DNA from: Proteobacteria bacterium UBA6729
GTDB lineage: Bacteria; Pseudomonadota; Gammaproteobacteria; Porifericomitales; Porifericomitaceae
DNA: 14,704 nt
NCBI GenBank assembly: GCA_002454015.1
Contig: DKIB01000054.1
Location: 1 to 14,704, forward strand
Direction: 5' to 3'
The position numbers were made by a program, and so were the translations under genes. Shown in pieces: positions 6,381 through 13,738 of this stretch. The first letter of the stretch is position 1; each line of letters opens with the position of its first letter. Under the pieces are notes generated by a model. That model was not told the origin of the DNA and made no database searches. It was given only the letters and a program-made list of their open reading frames with translations.

Positions 6381-7358
6381 CTACGCTTTCCGGGTATTGA
6401 CCTGTATATTGGAAAAGAGCGAATTTGCGGCTTCGTGGATACGCATTGCAGACAAACCAAAGTAGTGAGGGTCAAGTTCCACACCGATGCTATTTCTCCC
6501 CCATTTTGTAGCAGCAATTGTTGTTGTGCCTGAGCCCATGAATGGATCCAATACCGTGTCTCCAACGAAGCTGAACATTCTGATTAAGCGTTCGGCCAAT
6601 TCTTCTGAGTATGGTGCGGGATGGGCTCGGGTAGAAGCGCCTGTTACGTCAGTCCAGATAGACCGAAACCATCGTTTGTGGTTCTCATTGGAGATGATAG
6701 ACAAGACCCGAGTCGCAACAGACGGTTTTCTGTAACCCCCATGCTTGCGTTCCATCAGGATGTATTCAATGTCATTCTTGACAATCCCGTTGGGTTCATA
6801 TGGTTTGCCCGGAAACCCTGCCCCATTTCCACTGGACTCATATCTGACGTTCGAAATCTTGTGCCAGATGATTGGGGTCAAGTTATCATAGCCGAGCATT
6901 CTGCAATGTTCCTGAATAGATGCGTGAAGCGGTATAACCACATGCCTTCCCTTGTTTTTCCTCCTTGAGAGACATACATCACCAACCACACAAACAACCC
7001 TGCCACCAGGAACCAATACCCGATGACAATGTTTCCATACCTTGTCAAGCTCTTCCAGGAACTTGTCATAGTCTTCTATGTTCCCCAGCTGACTTTCATG
7101 ATCCCGGTACCTCTTCAGGGTCCAGTAGGGTGGAGAGCTGACCACCAGATGGACGGATTCATCCGGGATAAATGACAGGTTTCTGGAGTCGGCCTGAAAC
7201 AGCTCATGTTGCGTCGACAGTCGCTGCACCACAGACTCTATTTGGCTCAGCTGTTTCTGGTCCCCGGCGATGCGGGGGATGTCCCTTTGGGGATCATCAA
7301 GCTGCGCCACTGATTCCGGCAGGTGGTTGTCGTGTTTCTGGTGAGCAGTCGGTAGCAT
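6381..7358 (-). CDS. Site-specific DNA methyltransferase, beta class (N4-cytosine or N6-adenine)
   Basis: The 325-residue protein has the catalytic motif IV SPPY at residues 75-78 and the S-adenosylmethionine motif I DPFMGSG at 271-277, followed by GVELDPHY. The order IV, recognition region, I defines the beta class (N6_N4_Mtase fold). SPPY is most often found in N4-cytosine enzymes, but some N6-adenine enzymes have it. It should protect the host DNA against the endonuclease encoded next. The ATG at 7356-7358 has an AAAGG ribosome binding site seven bases upstream and lies behind a good promoter; the longer open frame (to 7616) overlaps the antiporter gene and is not coding. M.PaeR7I and relatives, as I recall them, are longer N6-adenine enzymes of another class, so this pairing is unusual. 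Confidence 0.9.
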   Translation of the reverse strand: MLPTAHQKHDNHLPESVAQLDDPQRDIPRIAGDQKQLSQIESVVQRLSTQHELFQADSRNLSFIPDESVHLVVSSPPYWTLKRYRDHESQLGNIEDYDKFLEELDKVWKHCHRVLVPGGRVVCVVGDVCLSRRKNKGRHVVIPLHASIQEHCRMLGYDNLTPIIWHKISNVRYESSGNGAGFPGKPYEPNGIVKNDIEYILMERKHGGYRKPSVATRVLSIISNENHKRWFRSIWTDVTGASTRAHPAPYSEELAERLIRMFSFVGDTVLDPFMGSGTTTIAATKWGRNSIGVELDPHYFGLSAMRIHEAANSLFSNIQVNTRKA

Positions 7359-7397
7359 GGCTTGTGCCTTTCCCGGGGTCTTCCGGGACCACGGGAT

Positions 7398-7426
7398 TTT
7401 ATCCGATACGGCGGAGTCTGTGTCAA
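7398..7426 (-). promoter_or_regulatory. Promoter of the restriction-modification/amgK operon
   Basis: On the minus strand a perfect TTGACA (7421-7426) is followed after 17 bases by GATAAA (7398-7403); a better hexamer, TAAAAT (7396-7401), gives a 19-base spacer. Transcription would begin about 30 bases before the methyltransferase start. No inverted repeats like a C-protein box are seen, and no controller gene is present. Confidence 0.55.
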
Positions 7427-7446
7427 GGGCGTGGCACGGGGTGGGA

Positions 7447-7452
7447 TATACT
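7447..7452 (+). promoter_or_regulatory. Possible -10 element of the antiporter/lipopolysaccharide operon
   Basis: TATACT lies 12 bases before the antiporter ATG. No good -35 hexamer is found at the right distance, and transcription from it would leave only about five bases of leader. It may be a weak or activator-dependent promoter; a true promoter could lie elsewhere in the 106-base gap. Confidence 0.3.
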
Positions 7453-7464
7453 GGGGCGACGGTT

Positions 7465-8418
7465 ATGCAATATCTGCAACTTTGTATGTACATTCTCGGG
7501 GGTCTGGTGCTGATCGCCGTGGGGGCGAATGGGTTTATTGACGGCACCACGGCCTTTGCACAGCGACTGCGTATCCCGCCGCTGATCGCAGGGCTGGTGG
7601 TGGTTGGAATGGCCACCTCTGCACCGGAGCTGATGGTCAGTGTGATCGCCTCCCTGTCGGATCACGCCTCCCTGGCGGTCGGCAATGCGGTGGGGTCAAA
7701 CATTGCCAACATTGCCATGGTATTGGGGATTGTGGCGTTGATCCGCACCGTGGTGCCGCCCTCCAGCCTGCTCCGTCAGGAATACCTGCTGATGCTGGGC
7801 GGCACCTTGCTGGGCGCGCTGGTACTCTGGAATCTGTATCTGGGCCGTTGGGAAGGGCTGCTGTTACTGGGCGCGCTGGGGCTGATGATGTGGCAGGTGG
7901 TGCGCTGGGTGCAGCAGCGCCCTGCAGTGGCGGCGGTGGAGAACCCGACGGTGAGCCTGGCCTGGGGCTGGGGACGCATCCTCTTGTATCTGCTGGTGGG
8001 GCTGGTCATGCTGCTGCTCGGGTCCAAATGGATGGTTGATACCGCCGTGCGGCTGGCACAACTGCTGGGGGTCAGTGATCTGGTGATCGGCCTGACCATC
8101 GCCGCCATAGGCACCAGTCTGCCGGAGCTGGCCGCCTCCATAACGGCGGCATTGAAGGGGCAGACGGAGATCACGGTGGGGAATATACTCGGTTCCAACC
8201 TGTTCAACATACTGGGGATCGTGGGGGTCTGTGCCCTGTTGGCTCCGGGCACGCTGGATGCCAGCCTCAGCACCCGTGACCTGCCGGTGTTGATAGGGTT
8301 CAGCCTGCTGCTCGGGCTGCTGTTGCGGCAACCGCTGCGACGTGGGCACGGCCTGCTGCTGTTTTCCGGCTTCTGTGGGTACCAGGTGGTGTTGTGGTCA
8401 GGCGGGGCGGCGGCATGA
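7465..8418 (+). CDS. yrbG: Calcium/sodium antiporter, YrbG family
   Basis: The 317-residue inner-membrane protein has about ten hydrophobic segments arranged as two inverted halves. Each half carries the paired signature of the CaCA superfamily: ATSAPELMVS with GNAVGSNIANIAMVLG in the first, GTSLPELAAS with GNILGSNLFNILGIVG in the second. The acidic Glu of each PEL motif is the expected cation ligand. Homologues exchange sodium for calcium across the inner membrane; the E. coli yrbG gene also heads the kdsD-kdsC-lptCAB cluster. The ATG at 7465 matches the family's N-terminus; the open frame upstream overlaps the methyltransferase promoter and is not coding. Its stop overlaps the kdsD start (ATGA). 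Confidence 0.9.
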   Translation: MQYLQLCMYILGGLVLIAVGANGFIDGTTAFAQRLRIPPLIAGLVVVGMATSAPELMVSVIASLSDHASLAVGNAVGSNIANIAMVLGIVALIRTVVPPSSLLRQEYLLMLGGTLLGALVLWNLYLGRWEGLLLLGALGLMMWQVVRWVQQRPAVAAVENPTVSLAWGWGRILLYLLVGLVMLLLGSKWMVDTAVRLAQLLGVSDLVIGLTIAAIGTSLPELAASITAALKGQTEITVGNILGSNLFNILGIVGVCALLAPGTLDASLSTRDLPVLIGFSLLLGLLLRQPLRRGHGLLLFSGFCGYQVVLWSGGAAA

Positions 8419-9401
8419 GCCGGACCGGGGTAGACCCGGACAAGGTGCTGCGGCTCGGGCGGGAGGTTATAGAGACGGAGGGGCGGGCAGTGCTGGAGCT
8501 ATCGCCCCGACTGGGGGAGGACTTTGTTGCTGCCTGCCGGGTGCTCTACAACTGCACGGGTCGCTCCGTGGTCACGGGCATGGGCAAGTCTGGACATGTG
8601 GCCCGCAAGGTGGCGGCCACCCTGGCCAGTACGGGCACCCCGGCGTTCTTTATACATCCCGGCGAGGCCGGGCACGGGGATCTGGGCATGATCACCGGAC
8701 AGGATGCGCTGTTGGCTTTCTCCAACTCCGGCGAGACGGAAGAGCTGTGTGCACTGTTGCCCGGCCTCAAACGTGAACCCATCCCCGTGGTCGCAGTCAC
8801 CGGGGCGCCTGCGTCCACGCTCGCCAGCCATGCGGATGTGCATCTGGATGTCAGCGTCTCTCGTGAGGCCTGCCCGCTGGGGCTGGCCCCGACCGCCAGC
8901 ACCACTGCCGCGTTGGCCATGGGCGATGCGCTGGCACTGGCTTTGCTGGAGTGTCGTGGGTTCGGTGCCGAAGACTTTGCCCGGGTGCACCCCGGTGGGC
9001 AGCTGGGCCGACGCCTGCTGCTGCGGGTGGGTGACATCATGCTCACCGGGGACCGCATCCCCCGGGTACGCACCGGGTGCAGTCTGCCGGACGCCCTGAT
9101 AGAGATGAGCAGCAAGGGGCTCGGAGCAACCCTGGTTATCGACCCGGAGGGTCGCGTCATCGGTATTTATACGGATGGCGATTTGCGACGCACGCTGGAC
9201 TCGGGGGCTGACCTCCGTCCCCTGTGCATAGACCGTGTTATGACCAAAGGCTTCAAGACTGTGGCCGCCGATGCGCTGGCGGTGGTGGCACTGGAGCAGA
9301 TGGAGCGGCACCGCATCAATGTACTGCCCGCCATGCATCCTGACGGAGCCCTGGCGGGCATCGTGAATATGCATCTGCTGTTACAGCACAAGGTGGTGTG
9401 A
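8415..9401 (+). CDS. kdsD: D-arabinose 5-phosphate isomerase
   Basis: The protein is 328 residues, the same length as E. coli KdsD. It has an N-terminal SIS domain (about 40-185) with GMGKSGHVARK, HPGEAGHGDLGM and SNSGETEE, plus the conserved VHPGGQLG segment with the catalytic-site His193. Two C-terminal CBS domains follow (about 208-263 and 273-328, with IYTDGDLRR and RINVLPA). It converts ribulose 5-phosphate to arabinose 5-phosphate, the first step toward Kdo for lipopolysaccharide. The ATG overlaps the antiporter stop by four bases (ATGA), and a GGGGCGG run precedes it. Capsule-type KpsF paralogues are similar, but this cluster makes KdsD the right assignment. Confidence 0.95.
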   Translation: MSRTGVDPDKVLRLGREVIETEGRAVLELSPRLGEDFVAACRVLYNCTGRSVVTGMGKSGHVARKVAATLASTGTPAFFIHPGEAGHGDLGMITGQDALLAFSNSGETEELCALLPGLKREPIPVVAVTGAPASTLASHADVHLDVSVSREACPLGLAPTASTTAALAMGDALALALLECRGFGAEDFARVHPGGQLGRRLLLRVGDIMLTGDRIPRVRTGCSLPDALIEMSSKGLGATLVIDPEGRVIGIYTDGDLRRTLDSGADLRPLCIDRVMTKGFKTVAADALAVVALEQMERHRINVLPAMHPDGALAGIVNMHLLLQHKVV

Positions 9402-9406
9402 GGGCC

Positions 9407-9934
9407 ATGGACGAGGCCGCTGTTCTGGAACGCGCCGCCGCCGTGCGACTGGCGGTCTTTGATGTGGATGGGGTGTTCACCGATGGCCGCCTGTATCTGA
9501 GTGAGAGTGGCGAGGAGATGCGCGCCTTCTGCGTACACGACGGTCTGGGGATACGCCTGCTGGTACAGGCGGGGGTAGAGGTTGCGATCCTCTCGGGTCG
9601 GGCCTCGAAGAGTTTGCCCGCCCGCATGCAGGAGCTCGGGGTGCAGCACTGCCTGATGGGCCGCTTCAACAAGTGGGAGGCCTTTACCGAGCTGGCGGCG
9701 CCGCTCGGCATCAGTGCTGAGGAGAGTTGTTTTGTCGGTGACGATCTGGTTGATTTGCCGCTGTTGCGTCGGGGGCGACTGGCCATCGCGCCTGCCGATG
9801 CACATCCACTGGTGCGCGAGGTGGCACACTGGGTTACCCGGCAACCGGGCGGCGACGGCGTGGTACGGCAGGTGTGCGAGTCACTGCTGAAGGCAAGGGG
9901 CGCATGGCAACAGGTAATGGATCACTACCGCTGA
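9407..9934 (+). CDS. kdsC: 3-deoxy-D-manno-octulosonate 8-phosphate phosphatase
   Basis: The 175-residue HAD phosphatase has the nucleophile motif FDVDGVFTDG (Asp19 and Asp21), an ILSGRAS motif II, a Lys in FNKWEAF and the acidic motif FVGDDLVDLPLL. It removes phosphate from Kdo 8-phosphate, releasing Kdo in the cytoplasm. It is a minimal HAD enzyme of the tetrameric C0 type. I chose the ATG at 9407, preceded closely by GAGGG; a GTG at 9398 overlapping the kdsD stop (GTGA) is equally possible and would add three residues. Its end overlaps lptC by 31 bases. Confidence 0.93.
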   Translation: MDEAAVLERAAAVRLAVFDVDGVFTDGRLYLSESGEEMRAFCVHDGLGIRLLVQAGVEVAILSGRASKSLPARMQELGVQHCLMGRFNKWEAFTELAAPLGISAEESCFVGDDLVDLPLLRRGRLAIAPADAHPLVREVAHWVTRQPGGDGVVRQVCESLLKARGAWQQVMDHYR

Positions 9935-10554
9935 GCACGGGCGGCGGCAAGGCCCGGCAGGACCGGCTGGTGGTGACCCTCTTGCTGATACTGTCCACCC
10001 TGGGGCTCTGGCTCTCGCTCCGGGGCACGGATGCCCCTCCCCCCGCCCTGGACCCTGCCTACGAGGCCCACGGCACCGAAAGTCTGTTTCTGGATGCCAC
10101 CGGGCAGCCCCTGTACCGCATCCGGGCGGCTTCCATGCGCCGCCGCCCCGGTCAACCGGAGCTTGAATTACGCAAGCCCAGCATACAAAATCTGCAGGCC
10201 GGGACTGCCGCGTGGACGCTCCGGGCTGCCACTGCCTTTATGGACGAGCAAAAGCGTACTATCCTGTTATCCGGAGCGGTTGAGCTGGACTACCCTCTGG
10301 ATGGGGAGCCAGCCCGCATCCGCACTGAAGAGGTATTGCTGTACCCGGATGAACAGATTGCACAGACTGAGCTGCCCGCCCGAATTCAATGGGGGGGGCT
10401 GTCGGCGTCGGCGCTGGGCTTTGTGGCCGACCTGCGCGAGGGGCGTCTGGAGCTCCATGCGCAGGTGCGGGGTCGGCTGTGGCCTGCTGATAATGATGCT
10501 GGCGGGACCCCCGCCGACCCGGGCACTGCCCACAGACCGGGAGCAGGCCATTGA
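9904..10554 (+). CDS. lptC: Lipopolysaccharide export system protein LptC
   Basis: The 216-residue protein has one N-terminal membrane helix (about residues 22-40, LVVTLLLILSTLGLWLSL), then a periplasmic beta-jellyroll-like domain with the LptC pattern AHGTESLFLDATGQPLYRI and RIRTEEVLLYPDE. It links the LptB2FG transporter in the inner membrane to the periplasmic LptA bridge. The start at 9904 has an AAGGGG-type binding site inside the end of kdsC. The C-terminus is a Gly/Pro/Ala-rich tail that E. coli LptC lacks; it coincides with the 98-base overlap with lptA, so it may be a by-product of that overlap. Confidence 0.85.
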   Translation: MATGNGSLPLSTGGGKARQDRLVVTLLLILSTLGLWLSLRGTDAPPPALDPAYEAHGTESLFLDATGQPLYRIRAASMRRRPGQPELELRKPSIQNLQAGTAAWTLRAATAFMDEQKRTILLSGAVELDYPLDGEPARIRTEEVLLYPDEQIAQTELPARIQWGGLSASALGFVADLREGRLELHAQVRGRLWPADNDAGGTPADPGTAHRPGAGH

Positions 10555-10990
10555 ACTGCAGGCGGATCGCGGCTGGCTGAATGAACAGACCCGGTCTTCC
10601 CGCTATGAAGGCCATGTGGTGCTTACCCAGGGCAGTCTGCGGCTGGAGGGGGATCGCATGGAACTGTACTACACCGAGGATGATCGGGTGCGGCTGGTGA
10701 TCATGGAAGGACAGCCGGTGCGCGGCCGCCAGCAACCCAGCCCGGGCGCAGCGGAACACGAGGCCGAGGCCCTGCGCATGGAATATCATGCTGCGGAAGG
10801 CCGCATCCTGTTGATTGGCAATGCTGTAATCCGCAGACCACAGGCAACGGTGCAGGCGGATCGTATAGAATACGACACCATAAAAAATACCGTGGTCGCA
10901 CAGGGCAACGGAAGTACCGGGGAAGGGCAGGAAGAAACACAGAATGGACGGGTCAAGCTCACCATACAGCCAGATGCCATTGCGCGCTAG
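10457..10990 (+). CDS. lptA: Lipopolysaccharide transport periplasmic protein LptA
   Basis: The 177-residue protein has a signal peptide (MRRCGVGCGLLIMMLAG, cleavage probably after TRALP), then an OstA-like beta-jellyroll: ELQADRGWLNEQTRSSRYEGHV, GDRMELYYTEDDRV, and repeats ending VQADRIEYDTIKNTVVAQG. It forms the periplasmic bridge that carries lipopolysaccharide from LptC to LptD at the outer membrane. The start at 10457 is preceded by GGAG four bases away and lies 98 bases inside lptC. A longer open frame upstream is a shadow of lptC. The C-terminus overlaps the lptB start region. Confidence 0.88.
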   Translation: MRRCGVGCGLLIMMLAGPPPTRALPTDREQAIELQADRGWLNEQTRSSRYEGHVVLTQGSLRLEGDRMELYYTEDDRVRLVIMEGQPVRGRQQPSPGAAEHEAEALRMEYHAAEGRILLIGNAVIRRPQATVQADRIEYDTIKNTVVAQGNGSTGEGQEETQNGRVKLTIQPDAIAR

Positions 10991-11753
10991 GGGTCGGCTT
11001 GTGCCACCGCCGCCACAGCCAGAGGCCGCCGAGAGCGGGTTGCGGGTGTCCGGCCTGTGCAAATCCATCCAGGGGCGCGCCGTCGTTCACAATCTGAGCC
11101 TGCAGGTGCAGGCGGGCGAACGGGTGGGCATCCTCGGGGCAAACGGGGCCGGAAAATCCACCTGCTTGCAGATGATCGCCGGTTTTGTGCCCTGCGACCG
11201 CGGGTCAGTCCACCTGCATACACACGAACTCACCCGACTGTCGGCTGACCAGAGGGCGCGGCGAGGATTGGCCTTTCTGCCACAGGACTCTTCCATCTTT
11301 CGGCGCATGAGTGTGGCCGACAACCTCCGTGCCATGCTGGAATTGCGGGGTCACTCCCCGGACGAGGTGGAACACCGCACCCGGGTGCTGCTGCGGCAGT
11401 TTCAGTTGGAACCTCTGCGCGAGCAGGCCGGGGCAAGCCTCTCCGGGGGCGAACGGCGGCGCACAGAGATCGCCCGGGCGTTGACCGGAGAACCGGAGTT
11501 TCTGTTACTGGATGAGCCCTTTGCGGGACTGGACCCGATCTCCATCCATGGCATACGCAAAATCCTGTGCGAATTATGCGAACAAGGCACCGGGATACTG
11601 GTGAATGATCACAACGCCCGCGAAATCCTGGATTTGTGCGACCGAACCTATGTCGTTGAACACGGACGTGTACTGGCGGAAGGAGACTCGGCAACACTAC
11701 AGACCAACCCGGCCGTACAGGCCTCCTATCTGGGCGATCAATTCCGCGCATGA
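10974..11753 (+). CDS. lptB: Lipopolysaccharide export ATP-binding protein LptB
   Basis: This ABC ATPase has Walker A GANGAGKST (55-63), Q-loop Gln104, signature LSGGE (156-160), Walker B FLLLDEP (176-182) and an H-loop His213 in NDHNAREIL, the last typical of LptB (DHN-RE). It powers extraction of lipopolysaccharide from the inner membrane with LptF and LptG, which are not in this window. The start is uncertain: ATG 10974 gives 259 residues. GTG 11001 gives 250, nearer the usual 241, and has an AGGGG site seven bases upstream, after the lptA stop. ATG 10944 gives 269. Confidence 0.92.
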   Translation: MPLRARGRLVPPPPQPEAAESGLRVSGLCKSIQGRAVVHNLSLQVQAGERVGILGANGAGKSTCLQMIAGFVPCDRGSVHLHTHELTRLSADQRARRGLAFLPQDSSIFRRMSVADNLRAMLELRGHSPDEVEHRTRVLLRQFQLEPLREQAGASLSGGERRRTEIARALTGEPEFLLLDEPFAGLDPISIHGIRKILCELCEQGTGILVNDHNAREILDLCDRTYVVEHGRVLAEGDSATLQTNPAVQASYLGDQFRA

Positions 11754-11760
11754 AACGATT

Positions 11761-13221
11761 ATGAAAATGCGTCTGGAACTTGGGCTCCGTCAAAAGCTCC
11801 GGCTCACCCTGCAAGTGCGACAGAGTCTGCGCCTGTTGCAATTGTCTACTCTGAAATTAAAAGACGAGCTCCAGCTGGCCCTGGAAGAGAACATTATGCT
11901 GGAGGAGGAAGGGCCGGATGCCGAGGCTTCCCCCGAGGAGGAATCAGACGCGGAGTCCTCACCCGAGGCCCCGGAGGCCGACGCGGATGAGACCGCCGAA
12001 CCCGTCCCGGAGCTGGCCGGACTGCCGGAAGACCTGCCCGTGGATGTCGCTTGGGAAGATGTCTACGGCGATTATCGGGCAGCCCCTACCGGATCCACTG
12101 CCCTGCCCATAGAAACCCTGCGAGCCAAAAGTGAAAGCCTGCCCGACTATCTGCTCAGCCAGCTGAATTTGCTTGATCTGAATCCACGGCAATGCTTTAT
12201 TGCCTTGTGTCTGCTGGATGCGCTGGACGACAACGGCTATCTTTCCGAGGCGCTCCCCGAGCTGTGTGAATCCATGGACGAGAGTGGACAGATCGAGAAC
12301 CCGCAGCTTGACGAGTTTGCCGGGGTGCTCCAGATCATACAGACCCTGGACCCGGCCGGGGTCGGCGCCCGTGACCCCAAAGAGTGTCTGCTACTGCAGT
12401 TGCAACAACAGCCACCGCATACCCCCGGACATGCGGATGCGGTATGGCTGGTAGAGCATCACCTGCCAGAGCTGGCGCTAGCGGACTCCAACGGGCTGGG
12501 GCCGGGGTGGGATCAGGACCGGCTGGAGCAGGCCCGGCGGTTGATCCGTTCACTGAACCCGCACCCCGGAAGCCAGATCGGAGATGCCCGCACTGACTAT
12601 ATCGCCCCCGATGTATACGTCACCAAAAAAGGGGATCGCTGGGCGTTGACACTGAATCAGGAGGCCCTGCCACGGCTGCGCATCAATGCACAGTATTTGC
12701 CACTGGCACACGGGCGGGGCGCCTGTGCACATCGCCTGAAGAAGGATCTGGAGGAGGCCCGCTGGTTACAGCGCAGCCTGAACGAACGCAATCGTCAAAT
12801 ATTGCGGGTAGCCAACAGCATCGTCTATCGTCAACGCGCCTTTCTGGAGCATGGCGAAGAATACATGAAGCCACTGGTGCTGGGAGATATCGCCACAGAA
12901 CTGGATATCCATGAGTCCACCGTCTCCCGTACCATTGCCGGCAAATACATCCACTCTCCCCGGGGCGTGCATGAACTGAAGTTCTTTTTCTCCAGTAGCC
13001 TGGAGGGCACCGACAAACGTTATTCCTCTACCGCCGTGCGGGCGATAATCCGCAAACTTATCGATCACGAGTCCCCACAAAAACCCTTGAATGACAGCCG
13101 ACTCGCTGCTGAGCTGGGTGGGCACGGCATCACTGTGGCCCGCCGTACAGTAGCAAAGTACCGGGAAACCATGGGCATTCCTCCCAGCCACGAACGCAGG
13201 AATACAGCGCGCCAACCGTGA
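11761..13221 (+). CDS. rpoN: RNA polymerase sigma-54 factor
   Basis: The protein is 486 residues, near the family norm. The N-terminal activator-interacting region is Gln/Leu-rich (residues 9-45, ending RLLQLSTLKLKDELQLALEE). An acidic, low-complexity region II follows (about 47-90). The core-binding domain and then the helix-turn-helix (STVSRTIAGKYIHSPRGVHELKFFF, from about 385) come next, and the RpoN box ARRTVAKYRE (460-469) is perfect. It directs RNA polymerase to -24/-12 promoters that need an AAA+ activator. The start MKMRLELGLRQ lies seven bases after the lptB stop, with no clear ribosome binding site, so coupling is likely. Region I departs from the usual MTPQLQQAI and ESNPLL wording (here LTLQVRQSL and EENIML). 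Confidence 0.95.
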   Translation: MKMRLELGLRQKLRLTLQVRQSLRLLQLSTLKLKDELQLALEENIMLEEEGPDAEASPEEESDAESSPEAPEADADETAEPVPELAGLPEDLPVDVAWEDVYGDYRAAPTGSTALPIETLRAKSESLPDYLLSQLNLLDLNPRQCFIALCLLDALDDNGYLSEALPELCESMDESGQIENPQLDEFAGVLQIIQTLDPAGVGARDPKECLLLQLQQQPPHTPGHADAVWLVEHHLPELALADSNGLGPGWDQDRLEQARRLIRSLNPHPGSQIGDARTDYIAPDVYVTKKGDRWALTLNQEALPRLRINAQYLPLAHGRGACAHRLKKDLEEARWLQRSLNERNRQILRVANSIVYRQRAFLEHGEEYMKPLVLGDIATELDIHESTVSRTIAGKYIHSPRGVHELKFFFSSSLEGTDKRYSSTAVRAIIRKLIDHESPQKPLNDSRLAAELGGHGITVARRTVAKYRETMGIPPSHERRNTARQP

Positions 13222-13673
13222 ACACGCCCATGCCATGGCTGAAACCGGATCGGGTGCGCTGCGAGGTTCCGCTCAGCAGCAAAAAACAACTGCTGGAGGC
13301 CCTGGTAAAACTGCTGATAACCGACAACCCGGGCATGGACCCCAACGCCGTACTGAACTGCATGTACGCACGCGAGCGGGTCAGCAGTACCGGCTTGTGC
13401 AATGGCGTGGCCCTGCCACACGGTCAACTGCCCAATCAGGAACACCCCGTGGCCGCATTCATCCAGCTGACCAAAGGGATAAACTACGATGCTCCGGATG
13501 GCCGACAGGTAGACTTGGCCTTCGCCATGGTCATCCCGACAGAGGCCAACGGCGAGTATCAGGTGTGCCTTTCCGGGTTCGGCGACAAACTCCGCAATGC
13601 CGACTTCAGTGCCCGACTGCGCAGCATCAAGGACCCCGCCCACATCTATACCCTGCTTACCGCCCCGGAATAA
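13218..13673 (+). CDS. ptsN: PTS IIA-like nitrogen regulatory protein
   Basis: The 151-residue PTS EIIA type-2 domain has the phosphorylation histidine His68 in GVALPHGQLP. It is the terminal acceptor of the nitrogen phosphotransferase chain, a regulator rather than a sugar transporter, commonly tied to potassium and nitrogen control. The GTG start overlaps the rpoN stop (GTGA); an ATG at 13230 is an alternative. In most relatives hpf (ribosome hibernation factor) separates rpoN from ptsN; here it is missing. The conserved neighbours normally found after ptsN are also absent and an AAA ATPase follows. Confidence 0.9.
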   Translation: MNTPMPWLKPDRVRCEVPLSSKKQLLEALVKLLITDNPGMDPNAVLNCMYARERVSSTGLCNGVALPHGQLPNQEHPVAAFIQLTKGINYDAPDGRQVDLAFAMVIPTEANGEYQVCLSGFGDKLRNADFSARLRSIKDPAHIYTLLTAPE

Positions 13674-13682
13674 CCAATGCAA

Positions 13683-13688
13683 TATAAT
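13683..13688 (+). promoter_or_regulatory. Possible -10 element of the AAA ATPase gene
   Basis: A perfect TATAAT lies 51 bases before the ATPase start, between the ptsN stop and the hairpin. No convincing -35 is found 16-18 bases upstream, only TTACCG with a 20-base spacer. If used, it would start transcription at the left arm of the hairpin at 13692-13730. Confidence 0.3.
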
Positions 13689-13691
13689 GCC

Positions 13692-13730
13692 TTCTCCGGC
13701 TACCGGGCTCTGCATCTCGCCGGTGGAGAA
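13692..13730 (+). promoter_or_regulatory. Hairpin that buries the ATPase ribosome binding site
   Basis: TTCTCC (13692-13697) and ACCGG (13702-13706) pair with CCGGT (13720-13724) and GGAGAA (13725-13730), giving an 11-base-pair stem with a four-base bulge and a 13-base loop. The right arm contains the GGAG ribosome binding site of the ATPase gene. No U-run follows, so it is not a classical terminator. Confidence 0.45.
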
Positions 13731-13738
13731 ATCAGACA

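Noticed and set aside
8499..9374. 291-codon minus-strand frame
   Set aside because: It is the antisense shadow of kdsD, whose protein domains are unmistakable.
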